Source: Niebla homalea | Taxonomy: Eukaryota; Ascomycota; Lecanoromycetes; Lecanorales; Ramalinaceae | Direction of reading: 5' to 3' | DNA: 64,000 bases | Assembly (NCBI GenBank): GCA_019925105.1 | Contig: JAHGAU010000041.1 | Coordinates: forward strand, 211,216 to 275,215 | Translations under genes and position numbers: made by a program | Shown: piece after piece, positions 1 to 11,789 of the stretch | How positions within the stretch are numbered: the stretch's first letter is position 1 | How the letters are laid out: every line of letters begins with the position of its first letter | The notes under the pieces: generated by a model | What the model was told of the DNA's origin: nothing | What the model saw: only the letters and a program-made list of their open reading frames with translations | Database searches by the model: none

Positions 1-723
1 TTTCGTATCTAGAGAACATCCATTACTCCAGTGCATCGCTTGTGCATCTGCCCCACGTCGAATTGCTAGGCTACTGTAACACCTGAAAAGCCTGACAAGT
101 AAAGCGTTGATATGACCTCATCTGCGAATATAAGCTAACTCATGGGAACAATCGGCGTGAGCGCGAGTCACTAGAAATTCCCTGCCTTGCTAGAGCTCCA
201 GCATCGGTGTAAAGCGGTGTCGTTGATGAGAGTTTCATCGATCCTGGTAATTCTTGTATGTGTCGAGACATTTCTAGACTCGCAAGGGTTCGTAAGAAGA
301 AATGTACCCATTGAGAGTGGCAGTTGAATAATCAAAGATTTGTCACTTGTTCCTGCATTTCGTTGTTTGGGAGTCGAGAAGTAACGGCTTGTTCAGCAAA
401 TCACCTTAGGGAGGTCGCAGGAGTCGAAGGATCTCTCCGTAAGACAAGGAAGGGTCATGTTGTGGATATCCTATCGGCAGACGGAGAGTCGAGGTACTCC
501 AGGTGTTCAAGGTGCTGACATTCCCATTGGGTCACTCATGTGCGTGTTTGAAAGGGTATATCAGCGCCAGATATCAAGTCTTAGCTGAAATTCCACGACC
601 ATGCTAATCAAGAACATGTCACTTGAGATCAATCCCAAATGTCAGCGCTTCTAAAAATATGACCCGACCCTGTTTTCTCGGTTAGTATAGCCACGAACAG
701 TTATTTGATATATTGGTCGGTCC
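1..723. other. No gene recognised; 3' flank of the NLR gene
   Basis: There is no reading frame here with recognisable protein features. The only open stretch (324-518) is short and resembles nothing. The region probably holds the 3' untranslated region and terminator of the leftward-transcribed NACHT gene that ends at 724. Confidence 0.6.
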
Positions 724-3700
724 TTACTGAGGTCGACGGCAACCCTCACGAACTCTCCTAAAGACAGAGCCTGGATACTTAAATCCCTGGCATAACAATT
801 GCATGAGCTCTTCGGCTCTTGGTGATGATTGACCTGCGGATTGCAGGTCTACTACATCAGCAATATTGACACGTTTTTCATACGATGTGTCAAAGAGCCG
901 CTCCAGCGGCATTCGCCATAACTTCTCACTCTGGGCCTCGGTAAGACGATGGAGCTGAAGCCTGCTGGGATATCTTCCGCCAGAGCCAATCAAAACCCCG
1001 TCCCTACGATCCGCTGCACCATGCGTCTCTAATAATCTTACAACATCCTCAGCAAACACAGGGTCTAGAGTGGTGAATTCTCTCTTCATGGCGGAAAGTA
1101 TGGATTCATTCATTCTCACCAGGATCATGTCGCCTGGCTGCGTTACTAAGACATTGGTGGTCAGGGTCACTGTTAGGACGTAGTCGACATCCACGTAGTG
1201 ACTTAAGATAGATTCAAAGACAAGCTTCCAGGTGGTGAGAAATTGCGAGGTCTGCTGAAGCGATACAAGTTCATCGCCGCGTTCGCACAAGCTTTGTTTA
1301 CGTAAGCTTAAGAGCTCAACAACAATTGGTAACGACCGAACTAGGAACCTGAGCCATCTTGGCCAGCCTCCAGTTCCGTGTTCCTGCCAAAATTCGCTCC
1401 TCGACTGGGGAACAAAATCCAATATGATCTTGAAGAGACCCGTGATCATTGGGATCAACCCTTCAAGGGGATCTTCGAAGAAAGTCAATCCATCGAGAGC
1501 ACAATCAATTACTTCTCCGGCCACTTTTTCAGTGCAGCTGCTCGGCACTAAGCATCGTTGAACGTAGTCATGACAGCCCAGATAAACTGCACAGCCCAGA
1601 CGGTTTTTATCCATGTGGATGATCGGATACGTGTTATGGGAAGCAAAGGCAGAGTTTGGAACCCTCAAGCTTGTATAGACGTAATCCGCAATATCGAAAG
1701 TCCGATTGATCATGTCGAACGACAAGTTGCGTATTAGTTGTTGGTCTTCCTCAGAGGGCCATCGAGTCTCCAGTAGAGGAAGTGCGGTCAGGATCGGCTT
1801 TAGAGACCATGTTTTTATGTCAATGGACACGGTTTGGAGCATGTTCTCGTGTAGCATGAGGGGTGCCAGAGCTAACGCTTCAATGATACTCTGTGTCACC
1901 GCACGGGTCGCCGCCAATAGCCATTTTGAATCCTTGAAAAAGTCATCATGCTTCCGTATGAAATCCGCGGCACTCTTGTGAATGAATCTGACAGGGCGGA
2001 GGTTACGGGTAATACTTCCTCGATCTCCGTTGCGAGATGTCGAGGACAAGCCGACATCGACGTCTGCCTCAACACGCTCACTGACATCAATGCCAAGCAT
2101 TTCAATGGCTTCGATGTCTGATCTGCAACCCCCCTCAACAATCTCAATAAGGCCACCGCAGCGCGCTAACATGCGCGTTTCTAGCTTGCGACAAAATCTA
2201 TCAAACTCCGTGGATTTTTCGTAAGTAGCATCGTCGCTCATTTTATGATCCCAGGTAGCTTGCTCAAGACAAGCGAAATGCAACAAAGTGAGATCTGGAC
2301 GTTTGATATAGTAGATCTCTTCCATGCCTACCAACATCATCTGCATGTATTTGGCTGCGTCTCGAGAATGTTCTTTGTCCATGCGACTCAGCATATCTCG
2401 GTACAGGCCCTCAATAGTGTCAGGTGTTTGGCTGAGTCGTGCTTGAAGCTCTTGCAGGCTGTCGCCATCGTTTGTCCCTCTTTTGATGACCTTGCTCATC
2501 AAGTCCGCCCAAAGAAAGATGCCTTGGGATTTTTCGATGACATCCTCGATCAACGTGTCAACCTTTCGAGGTGAGTCTTGGAAATTACTATGCAGCATCG
2601 GTCCCAGATGATTCCATGTCGCTTTCTCGATATCGCAATGGTTCAAGTCTTGAAGTCGAAGTTGTGGCGATTTGGCGAACCCTTGCCGGAAAATTTGCTC
2701 TGGACGGCTTGATACACAAACGTAAGTACGTGGAGTGTGTGCAAGTTGGTGAATTGTCTGTATCAGGGAATCTTCGTCTCCAAAAAATTCATCCAGACCA
2801 TCAATGAAGAAATGAACGAGAAAAGAAGCTGGTTTCTGAAGAAGGAAACGTGAAAGGGCGTCTTCTAGACGCTCTCTGGTCCATGCATAGATTTCATGAT
2901 ACTCTTCGAAACGGCCTGCTCTTTTGGCGTTGTCCGTGGTGGTACCTTTGGTCATCATAATAGGTATAGCGTCTTCTTGTTGCTCAGCAATTTGATATAA
3001 GATGGATCGGAGGAATCCGACATAGTTCTTTTGTAAGGGAGTCCCCAGATTCCAAAAGAAGAAGGAACATGTTATGAATTTGATCCTCCCATGGTGACGT
3101 GGGAGATGAAATTCTGATTGATGGAACTTTGGACATTCAATCGAGATATATTTCATCAAGGTACTCTTGCCAGCGCCTGGCTTACCGCTTAGCCTAAGAC
3201 ACAGTAGTGATCAGTCATTATCTTGCCCAGCATAATAGTTTGTACACATGAGTCGGAGAGCAAAACCGTGATTAGGGAGATAAAAACCCATTCTGCCTGC
3301 CATACACAAGTTCAATAACTACGATCACTGCAGGTACTTACCAATAGGCCTCTTTGCCTCGCCTAAGCCAATGCACGAAACTAGACTCATTCCGAACTCT
3401 CGACCGTTGAGCAGAACTCCTTCCTACATAATACTCTGGCAAGCTCGTGGCGTTATCGCCTTGTGAATAGTCGTCATCAGACTCCCTCCCGCTATCATTG
3501 TCGGTACCCTCCGAGCTCTCGCTGGAAACAGCCCTCGAATGTCTCGAGCTTTGACGTTCGAGAGGTTCGAATATCCAGCGGCAAGTGCCATCATGGGATC
3601 TAGGGATATCATCCTGCCTCGCAAAGATCTCGGGGTAGAAAAGACTCTTCTTAAAGAGTTGACATGCTCTCTGCTTCGCTTCTCGTTGCGCTTGGTCCTC

Positions 3701-4334
3701 AAATCGACGATCGATGTGATGTTTGATTATACCTGTCTGATCCGAAAGTAATTTCTTGACTGTATTATGGCCCTGACTGAGTGCAGTAGCTAGGTTCTTG
3801 ACGCTCTCATCCAGCTGTTGGGACTTCTCGATCTGCTGGATTGCGTGAACATCAAGTCTCGACAAGATGCGTGTGTTGAGAATTGTCTGATACTTTTGTA
3901 GCCTTTCTTCTATCTCTGTCAAGAATTTCTTCCTTTGCATGGCACGTACACCTGTTCTCATGGCTTTCAAAAAGCCATCCCCACGATCAAGCTTCAATTT
4001 TTTGAGCTCGGAGAGAAGTTCTTCAGCTGTGGCTGAGCAGTTTTGAGACACTTCGATGACATCTTTTCTTACCCTTGATCTTGAATTGGATGAGGAATGA
4101 ACAGAGCTTCGGAGCCGCTCGCTTGTTTCGGCTACAAGTACAAGGTTCTGTCAGCGATTGGAAGACTTGACGACGGCAGTCCCTACCCAAGGCCTTGGTA
4201 ACCTCTTTGGTATGACGATGCTGGGCTAGAGAGCCGTCCTTGTAGATCTCTCGACATTTACTTAGGGCTTTCAGGCTGACGTCCACAACCTGAAGGACTC
4301 CAGCAGCCAAACTAAAAGCAGTCACGGGATCCAT
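724..4334 (-). CDS. NACHT-domain NLR-like (STAND) protein
   Basis: Three exons on the minus strand (4334-4187, 4131-3342, 3193-724) join to 1,135 residues. Introns of 55 and 148 nt have GT-AG ends, and the exon sum divides by three. Residues 1-50 (starting MDPVTAFSLAAGVLQVVD) resemble the helical N-terminal domains placed before fungal NACHT modules (SesA/Helo-like group). A charged helical linker follows. The NACHT motifs are Walker A GKPGAGKST at about 316-324, Walker B VHFFIDGLDEF at about 439-449 and sensor VSSRP near 473. About 600 C-terminal residues show no clear WD40, ankyrin or TPR repeats. The second intron ends ten codons before the Walker A lysine. By family, this is a nucleotide-driven signalling ATPase, probably cytoplasmic, for nonself recognition and regulated cell death; ligand unknown. 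The next gene on the same strand, 980 bp upstream, has a similar N-terminal class fused to RhoGAP. Confidence 0.88.
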
Positions 4335-5314
4335 CGCCGAAATTTACCGCACAGGAAAGCTCAACAACGATACTTGGACTGTCTGCGTTACCAAGCAGAT
4401 GAGACCTGAAGCCGTAACAGGGAGTTGTCCTCGGTCAGACAGAGTCAGCCGAACTCGGCCTTCAGCGCTTAGCAAGAGCTAATCATATCTTGATGTAGAA
4501 CAGCGCAATGATTAGGTAAGGTGATCCTGCCTGCATGAACGACCCCCGCCCTAATGCAAGCCAGATAACGGGACAACCTATTATGTCACGATTTATAAAT
4601 AAAGCTAGGCAGCGCTGGAAGAAGTCGACGGATCGAGTTGGCTTGAAATGGGCTTAAAGTGTGCCGTTGAATCCTACGCAAGACATCGATCCAACAAGCG
4701 CTGATCTCAAAAGCGCCAGCAGAGCCGTACGAGCCTTTGCATGAAGCCGAATGAGGTTGGTCCTCCTTCATGGACTTGATCACCTACGCAGATTCCGAAC
4801 GAGAAGTGCTAGAACAGTCTCATGAGCCTTTGTGATGAGCAATCGCCGTGTGTCCCGGACGAGGAAGGCGTCGGATTGGGGCTGCACAGCTGCTTGGAAA
4901 GTTCTCTATAATGAAATTCCTCAGCTCGAGTCAACCTCCGACTAGATTCTCAGGCCATGAAGGACAAGAAATCGAAGAGATGATTGCGTTCGTGTCATGG
5001 CTGGTGTGTGGTTTGCTGTTTCATAGAGCTCATGTATACTTCCGAGGCCATGGAAGAAAGAAAATGCAAGACGTAATTCCGCTCGTGTCGTATCGTGTCC
5101 GGCTTAAGGTTCAATCGCTCACCAAGCTCATGTATGCTATTATTACCACTCAGAGACGACTCCCATGTAGCCATTCACAAATGACTGGCTCACAAAGTTT
5201 CCACTCAATACTCAATTTGTATTTCCAATATATCGCTTATCCAAAATGGAGATCTTCACAACTGGCACCATCTCGCAGAGTGGAAATCTCAGATCTGAAA
5301 AGAGGGAGACTTCT
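4335..5314. promoter_or_regulatory. Intergenic; promoter side of the NLR gene
   Basis: This 980-bp stretch lies between the start of the NACHT gene and the end of the RhoGAP-chimera gene, both on the minus strand. It should hold the NLR promoter and the 3' end of its neighbour. Open frames in it (such as 4848-5327) have no recognisable content. I see no repeats or clear motifs. Confidence 0.5.
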
Positions 5315-7288
5315 TCACTTGGCGTGAGGCAACCCTTGGGTTTCAGTAGGCTGATCGCGCGGCGATGAGGATTCCTGCTCCGCGCTACTTGGAGTTCCTT
5401 CCGTAGCAGAAATATCAAACATAAAGAAACGCTTATTGTCGATAAGAAAGACAATTACATCCAGACTGAGCTGGCGATTAAACTCCTCCTTGACCATCTC
5501 TCTCCCAGTGTAGGTAGCTTTCATCGGCGAAAGTATCGAAGGCTGGAACCGCTGCGCGAGTTTCAGAGCCGTCATCTGATTGATGTTCTGTTTCACCGCG
5601 AAGACAGCCAGGACATCTAGCAGGAACAGCAGCAACTGACGCGACGGGGAAGGGAGGTCGCGTATGAGTATCTGATATTGCCGGATGATGGATTGCATGG
5701 GGAAGTTGTCCGACGGGATCGCCTTGCCTCCGTAGTCTTTGAGGGGCTGATGAAAGGCTTCATACTTTTCAAGGGGGATCACAGGCTCGGGGAGCCGGTA
5801 GAGATAGCGGAGGAGTATGGCTGCCGCATCATGTACCGTGAAGCCGGACCAGTTAAAACCTGAGCCATAACGTGGCGGCTCGTTGAAGGCTGCTTGGAGC
5901 GTCTGTAGACGTGCAACGGATCCGCTAATGTTGAAGATGTCTTTCACATCAATGGCTTTGTAAGGGCAGTGTCAGCCACCCCCCAGTGATCTCACAATCC
6001 CACATAAAGTTTCCGAGGAAGGAGAAAGACAGAGGCGAGAAAGACAGGGACGGAAGACTTACCTCTGTGTCCCAGGAAGAACCCAGTATTGGCAACCACT
6101 AATGGAACGTGGCCACAGTAGCTCTCGCCGGCTTCATTCTTGAGAGATATCCTTGTGCTGGCGATTTTGACACTATCAGCCAATGCGACACCAAAGACCG
6201 GACTTCTCAATTCGGTTCGACTAGTTTGCCGCCGGACCGCAGCTCTCAGAAGATCCCTCTTCCGCAGCTTGGGCGTCCTGGGTGCAGGCTGATCGGTTGA
6301 CTCCTGGCTCGGGACCTCCTCCCCAGGTGGCAAAGAAAAGTCTCCAAACATATAGCGGTCGCTATTCTTGATCTCATGGGCGTAGATCGGGACCGCGAGG
6401 ATGGAGATGTTCGAAACTTCGGTCAAACTCAAGCCGGACAAGACGGAGGATGATGTCATTCGTGCGGCGGAAGAGACGAGCGATACCCCTGATCTACTAC
6501 AGAGAGGCTTCCGATAGACGCGCGATGCTAGTAGATCTTCCTCGAAAGCGAAGCCGAATCGATTGCAATGGACCTCGGACTGTACTACAATCTTAGGCGG
6601 CGGGGTGGCTGTCTTGCTGGATGTTGTATTGGCAGCATCAATGACGGTGGGCTCGGCTGCTGGGAGGGCAACGGTGGATCTTTCATCCATCTCTCTCAAT
6701 CGGGTGATCATTTCTTGATTACTTTCGCGAATTTGTTCGACGAGACCAGTCAGGCGTGAGATTGCAGACTCTGCTTCATCCAAGGATTTGCTATCAACTA
6801 GTCAGAGAGGATTCCGGGCAGTCAAAAGACATGGATGGTAAGATGAGTGGGGCTGCGAACGACTGCAGGATGGCCAACATCTCGAACAAGGTAGATCGAC
6901 TCCTCTGCAATCTTCCTTGTAAATCAGCTATCTTCGACTCCTTCATCGTCCACTTGACGCGATCAAGCACGCCCATGTGCCCATCATGAGCTGAGGTCCC
7001 CAGAACATCCTCGAGTTCAGAGAATACCTTCACGGTTTGATGCATTGCCACGATAACTTGTTCCACAAGAACTAGTGAAGCTCCTGACTCGGAAGCAATT
7101 GCTTTACACGAAAGGTAACGTTTCAGCTGGGTGAGGACCACCTTTATACCGTTGACTTCGTCGAGGACATTGTGAGCGAGTTTGGGGGCTCCTTTCACAC
7201 TCTGTACGAAGGTTGTCAAGACGGAAGAGACTTTGGCTGTCGCTCCCAGCGCACCGATGATAGATGCCGAGACGGAAAGCGGGTCCAT
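5315..7288 (-). CDS. STAND N-terminal domain-RhoGAP chimera, probably catalytically dead
   Basis: Three exons (7288-6831, 6790-6063, 5955-5315) give 608 residues; both introns (40 and 107 nt) keep frame and contain CTGAC branch points. Residues 1-150, starting MDPLSVSASIIGALGATAKV, resemble the fungal N-terminal domain normally found ahead of NACHT/STAND ATPases. A low-complexity linker follows. From about 380 there is a Sac7-type RhoGAP domain: VPLVVANTGFFL, DIFNISGS, RYGSGFNWSGFTVHDAA, LPEPVIPLEKY, FQPSIL. RhoGAPs speed GTP hydrolysis by Rho GTPases through an arginine finger in GIFRxSG. Here that arginine is Asn404, and the conserved asparagine of N-L-A is Lys527, so GAP activity is probably lost while Rho binding may remain. 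I infer a signalling adaptor linked to the adjacent NLR. The 40-nt intron is unusually short and is the least certain junction. Confidence 0.8.
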
Positions 7289-9082
7289 TAGCGCGTAGAG
7301 CGTACGGCACTTACTTCGTCCTTGATATAGATTTACCTTGTCAAGCCAGAATCAAGAAAGCTGCCTCCCGTTGCAATCATCTGTGGCATCAAGCTCTACA
7401 TTCAAAGAGCGCCCACCCAGGGACGTACTGTCCACTTCTAGTGCATTTCATATTTGCCTTCTTTATGCGCTGAGTATGTGAAGAGACTGCAGCCCATTAC
7501 AACGCGTTGACAGGTCTGCGGACGTTGCTGTTCAGGCACAATGGCGGGGTCGACTGTCAGCAAGGCAGAGACCTGCAGGCATAGGGTACACAGGTTTTAG
7601 TGCTAGGGTATCCTTCACTTGAGCCTCAATTTTCAGGAGGCTTGAGGGGGCCATCACCCTCGTGGCTGATGGTCGTTAATTCCAAGGGACTTCAGCGTGC
7701 CCGCCTTGCCATTCTTCATAACATTGGGTTGCATACAGAGCATGGTCCTGTCATGAGGACGAGATATGTATTCGCAGATAGCCCGTGATACAGCCATTGG
7801 CGCATTTATTGGTCGAACCCTTCCAGCTTCTGCTTTGGAGCTTCAGACCTGCAGGTTACGAATGCCAACCAAAGATGCATCCAAGAAAGGAGCATGATAA
7901 GACACGCGCATAATCGTTGACGATGATTCGCAGACTCATCCGTCATATCTGGCGAAATCTGCGCAAGTTGTAGATCAAGCCACCTAAAGCGTCTGCAACG
8001 AATTCGTTGATGCACCATCAATCCATCATGCAGGATGCAGGTGCGACTTGGCAAGCAAGAAGATTTAGAAGAAGTAAGAAGCCGGGTTTACGGAATAGGG
8101 AGGTAATACATCCGTAGTGGTGGTATTCGCATGCAAGCTCTACGGAAGGAAGCAGACTGCATAGATCAACCCGAACTCGTCCATGGATGTCGCAAGGTCC
8201 TGTTGAGAGGTCAAAGAATGTTGACACCTTGATTTAGGCAAGATCTCTGATACCATCATAAAGAAGAACCCAGCATGTTGTTACTTGTTATAGAGTCTTT
8301 TCTTTGAGATCCTTGGGAGAAATGGGAACAAGAATCAACCAATTCTTTATCCGCCCCTGCCCCTTTCACGGCCTTATCGTATGCTTCATTAGCTTAAGAT
8401 TTGGCACGCGGCCAAGCCTGCAAGGTTGGCCCAATAGGGCAATCACTAGGATAGAATTGGCTTAGGAAGACCCGACGATCGGGTGAACCGGGTGGCTGAC
8501 CTATCAGACGGTTCCTGAACAGACAGGGTCTGACGCGAACCAGACGTTAATCTGATTCGAGTTGGAAGTAATAATCTTTCATATCTTCCCTTCTTCCCCA
8601 TCCCTGTCGCTTGTATTTTCTTCTTCTTCATCTTCCATGCTTCATAGACTTGATTGACACCCGTCGTTCTTTCCAAACAATTTTCTCACAGTCTGAGTGA
8701 AGATTGCTCTCTAATATCACTAAACTGAACTACCCCCTTTGAACTCCCGCCAAATTCCTCTGCAAGGTACCTTCATTCGTTACGCTCACAGCGCAAACAT
8801 TCCCTTCACCAACAACTACCAACGCAACACCCTATAGCAAGCAATTAGCTTGGAGACAAGCATTCCAACCAAGCGAGACTATCAAAAAACCAGATACCGC
8901 CTTCCTCTCCCTCCTAGGGGTGCCTTCTGACTCCTCACCGCCTTCTTTGAAGAAGCAATTCCGCTGAAGGCTGATCAAAACCCAACTCTCCAGGACGACT
9001 GTCCAAATTAAAGGCTATTCATCCTACATATAAATAATCAACCAAGAATCAGGTCTTAGAAACTCTGGCCCCAAGGGGAAAA
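7289..9082. promoter_or_regulatory. Intergenic between divergent genes
   Basis: This 1.8-kb gap lies between the RhoGAP chimera (leftward) and the GT25 gene (rightward), so it contains both promoters. The part from about 8,570 to 9,000 is pyrimidine-rich with scattered CAA/CCAAC runs, typical of a fungal 5' untranslated leader. No coding signal was found. Confidence 0.5.
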
Positions 9083-10675
9083 ATGGGCGCGTTTGACGAC
9101 GTCGAATCTTACCGACCAAAGTCGCCCTCCTTTCCCAAAATGCTCGGCCGTGGAATGGGTGACGCGAGGCGGAAGATCATCCTCCTCGTACTCGTCGCAT
9201 GCTTCATGATCATCTCGCTGGCGGCCTTCAAGAAGCATGACCAGATCGGAGATATGATAGACAACCGGACGCATACTTGGTCGAATTCATACACCCCCGA
9301 GTCCTCATTTTCGCCAGAAGACCCGACTGTGGAGTCAAAGCAGTCCATGCCTCTGACAACCGCGGTCGCTAAACCACAGAAACCGGCTGAGGAGAAAGTG
9401 GAGAAAGAGGAAGCAGAGAAGAAAAAGGAGGAAATTGCCAAAGCCAAGACCACTGCGGTCAAGACAACTTCGCACTCGGAACAAGCCAAGAAAGAAACCG
9501 CCAAGAAGCCCACAGAAGCAGGACCACACATTGGAGAGAGGACTCTGTCCGATACAAGCCTTGATGAATTACGAAACGAGACTCTAGGGGTATGGATTCC
9601 CCACCAGATCCCCCAGAGAAACTTGCACGCTGACAGTGACCCCTAGTTTGAGCAAATCTATGTTCTCAACATGGCTGGAAGAACCGACAAGCTGGATGCC
9701 ATGAGACTGGCCTCCTCCTTGACCGGTTTCAATTTCGAGGTCATGCCTGGTGTCAGCGGCGCAGACGTGCCAGCCAAGGCCCTCTCCGGGGTAAGCCTCT
9801 CCTTATCTCTGTTTTTCGAGGTCAGGAGGCTAATGAAGATCTTATAATAGGCGTTCCAAGAAGGCGAAGGTAAAAACGGTGTCATCGGCTGCTGGCGCGG
9901 CCACATGAACTTCGCCCACGAAGTCGTCAACAAACGCCTCTCCTCGGCCTTGGTCATGGAGGATGATGCCGACTGGGACGTTGATTTCCGCGCCCAGCTC
10001 GAGCGCGTCGCCCTGGGCTCCCAGGCCCTCCTCGACACCCCCAAATCCACCCAACCACTGTCCCCTTACGGTGACGGCTGGGATCTCATCTGGCTGGGCC
10101 ACTGCGCCTCCCAACCCAAGGACGGCGACTCCCGGCGCGTCCTGATGAAGAACGATGCCACCACCACCCCGCCTCTACACCGCGTCAATTTCGGCGGCGT
10201 GCCGGACATGGCGATCTATGAGAACACGACGCGGGTGATGTACTTCTCCAAGGGCTCCACCTGCACATACTCCTACGCCATCAGCTTCCACGGCGCCCAG
10301 AAAATCCTCAAATGGCTCTCCATGGACGTGTACAACAAACCTGTCGATTTCGGTCTCCACGACATGTGCTCGGATGCGAAGCGTGGGTTCAAATGCATCG
10401 GCATCTTCCCGCAGATTGTGGCCGATCACAAGCCCGCCGGTGGAGCCACAAAGGACAGTGATATCGGCAGTCTGGATGACGAGGACACCCTGGCGAGCAC
10501 CAGGACCCAGGGGTTCAGCTATAACATCGTCAAGAGCACGAGACTAAATATCGATCTCTTGATCGATGGGCATCGGGAGGCGGCGACGAGTCAGTGGCCC
10601 GACGACACACCCGAGGTGCATGCCGCCGTGGAGATGGAGTTGAGGCAGGACGAGCTGCCGGATACCCCCGATTAG
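9083..10675 (+). CDS. Glycosyltransferase family 25 (LPS-type) type II membrane protein
   Basis: Three exons (9083-9589, 9647-9790, 9851-10675) give 491 residues. Both introns are phase 0 (57 and 60 nt). The protein has a short cytosolic tail, one membrane anchor at about 31-49 (KIILLVLVACFMIISLAAF), a Lys/Glu/Ala-rich stalk to about 165, then a lumenal catalytic domain. GT25 hallmarks are IYVLNMAGRTDKLDAM at about 172-187, the acidic metal/sugar site EDDADWDVDF at 254-263, the sequence WDLIWLGHCA, and GAQKILKWLS. By family it transfers a sugar from a nucleotide donor, probably in the Golgi; acceptor unknown. The start was chosen because it gives the tail-anchor-stalk layout; the ATG sits in AAAATGG context. 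Neighbours give no pathway clue. Confidence 0.88.
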
Positions 10676-11148
10676 ATCGCTGACTGACGAAGAGAGGGAA
10701 AGAGTAGTGTATATTAGACGGCTTTCACAGATTTGGCATTGGGCTGGCGAGGCGCTTGGGAATGGCTGCATCGCTTTGTTGTGATTTTGTATGGCACTGC
10801 AGCTGCAGGCAGCCTAGATACATCTACTATATATTATATATATCCCTTATACAATGAAGATACCAAACCACCTCCGTCCAATAACCTGGTCTCCTGTCTC
10901 CACTCGAAGCTATACTAGTCGCCCTAGATACCAACCCTCCATTCCAGTAGGCGGCCCACTTCCAACACCAACAGTCATCCTTCAAACCTTTCCTCCCTAC
11001 GTACGAGAATGTCATGCATGAAGCGTTGGAATAGGGGAAGCGAAGTGCCAACATTCGCGACCTGATCCCCCCATCGAAGAAAGATACTCGAATAATAATC
11101 TCGAGAGAGAGAGAGAGCTGCGGAAAAACCGCAACAAGCCCCCCCGGA

Positions 11149-11208
11149 TCCAACGCCGGACAACGCCGTTTATCCCCATTGGGTAAAAGGGCAGGGTCCA
11201 GCGTTGAA
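11149..11208. repeat. Hairpin element, copy A
   Basis: Inverted ends TCCAACGCCGGAC and GTCCAGCGTTGAA flank a centre containing ATTGGGTAAAAGGGCAGG. The arms pair imperfectly over about 12 bases. Related copies lie at 11299 and 11729. Confidence 0.6.
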
Positions 11209-11237
11209 GCGGCAGCACGAGACCGGGACGGTATGGG

Positions 11238-11292
11238 ACGGGATAGGGATGAGACGGGATAGGGATGAGACGGGATAGGGATGGGACGGGAT
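11238..11292 (+). repeat. 16-bp tandem repeat, 3.4 copies
   Basis: The unit ACGGGATAGGGATGAG occurs three times (the third ends GGG) and is followed by a 7-base partial copy. The repeat lies between hairpin copies A and B. Confidence 0.85.
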
Positions 11293-11298
11293 CCCTGG

Positions 11299-11361
11299 TT
11301 CGACGCCGGATGGCGATAGTAAGGCTTCATTGGGGGAAAAGGGGGTGGGTCTGGCGTTGGA
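11299..11361. repeat. Hairpin element, copy B
   Basis: Ends TTCGACGCCGGA and GTCTGGCGTTGGA are inverted relative to each other. The centre is GGGGGAAAAGGGGGTGG. It is followed by GGTCATGCATGCTGGCAGC, a tail also seen after copy C. Confidence 0.6.
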
Positions 11362-11728
11362 TTGGTGGGGGGGTCATGCATGCTGGCAGCATCTTCCTGA
11401 CGGCATGGTTGGGTCCGCAAGCAATGTGGGAAGCTGGAGCGCCCGACCTCCATCAATGCGGTTGAGTCTGTGGCATCAACGTTGAACACGTTCCACTTAC
11501 AGCAGCATCGTATCGTATCGTGTCCAGCGTTGAATAGGGTAGTAAGGATATGGCGCTGCAGCGACGTGCCACAACATACATCATCTGGTATCCTGCAGCC
11601 TCAGCGCGCAATCTGCTTCAGCCGGGATGATAGAGAAGTCGCACCAGCATGCCATCCTCCCCCCTTCAATCAGAAATAGGCACGGACGAATGAATAGCTT
11701 CGAGAAAATCGAAATGTGCCTCCCGCGC

Positions 11729-11789
11729 TCAACGCCAGACTCACGCAGTAATCCGCTTCGGGTAAAAGGGGCAAGGTCTGGCGTTGGAT
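11729..11789. repeat. Hairpin element, copy C
   Basis: Ends TCAACGCCAGAC and GTCTGGCGTTGGA form a near-perfect 12-bp inverted repeat around a GGGTAAAAGGGGCAAG centre. The copy continues into GGTCATGCAGTCAGACAGC, matching the tail of copy B, so the repeat unit is at least about 90 bp. Confidence 0.65.

Noticed and set aside
4848..5327. 159-residue plus-strand open frame between NLR and RhoGAP
   Set aside because: No family resemblance; it overlaps the 3' end of the RhoGAP gene on the other strand.
9109..9531. Antisense open frames opposite GT25 exon 1
   Set aside because: They mirror the low-complexity stalk; the sense strand carries the anchor and catalytic domain in a splice-consistent frame.
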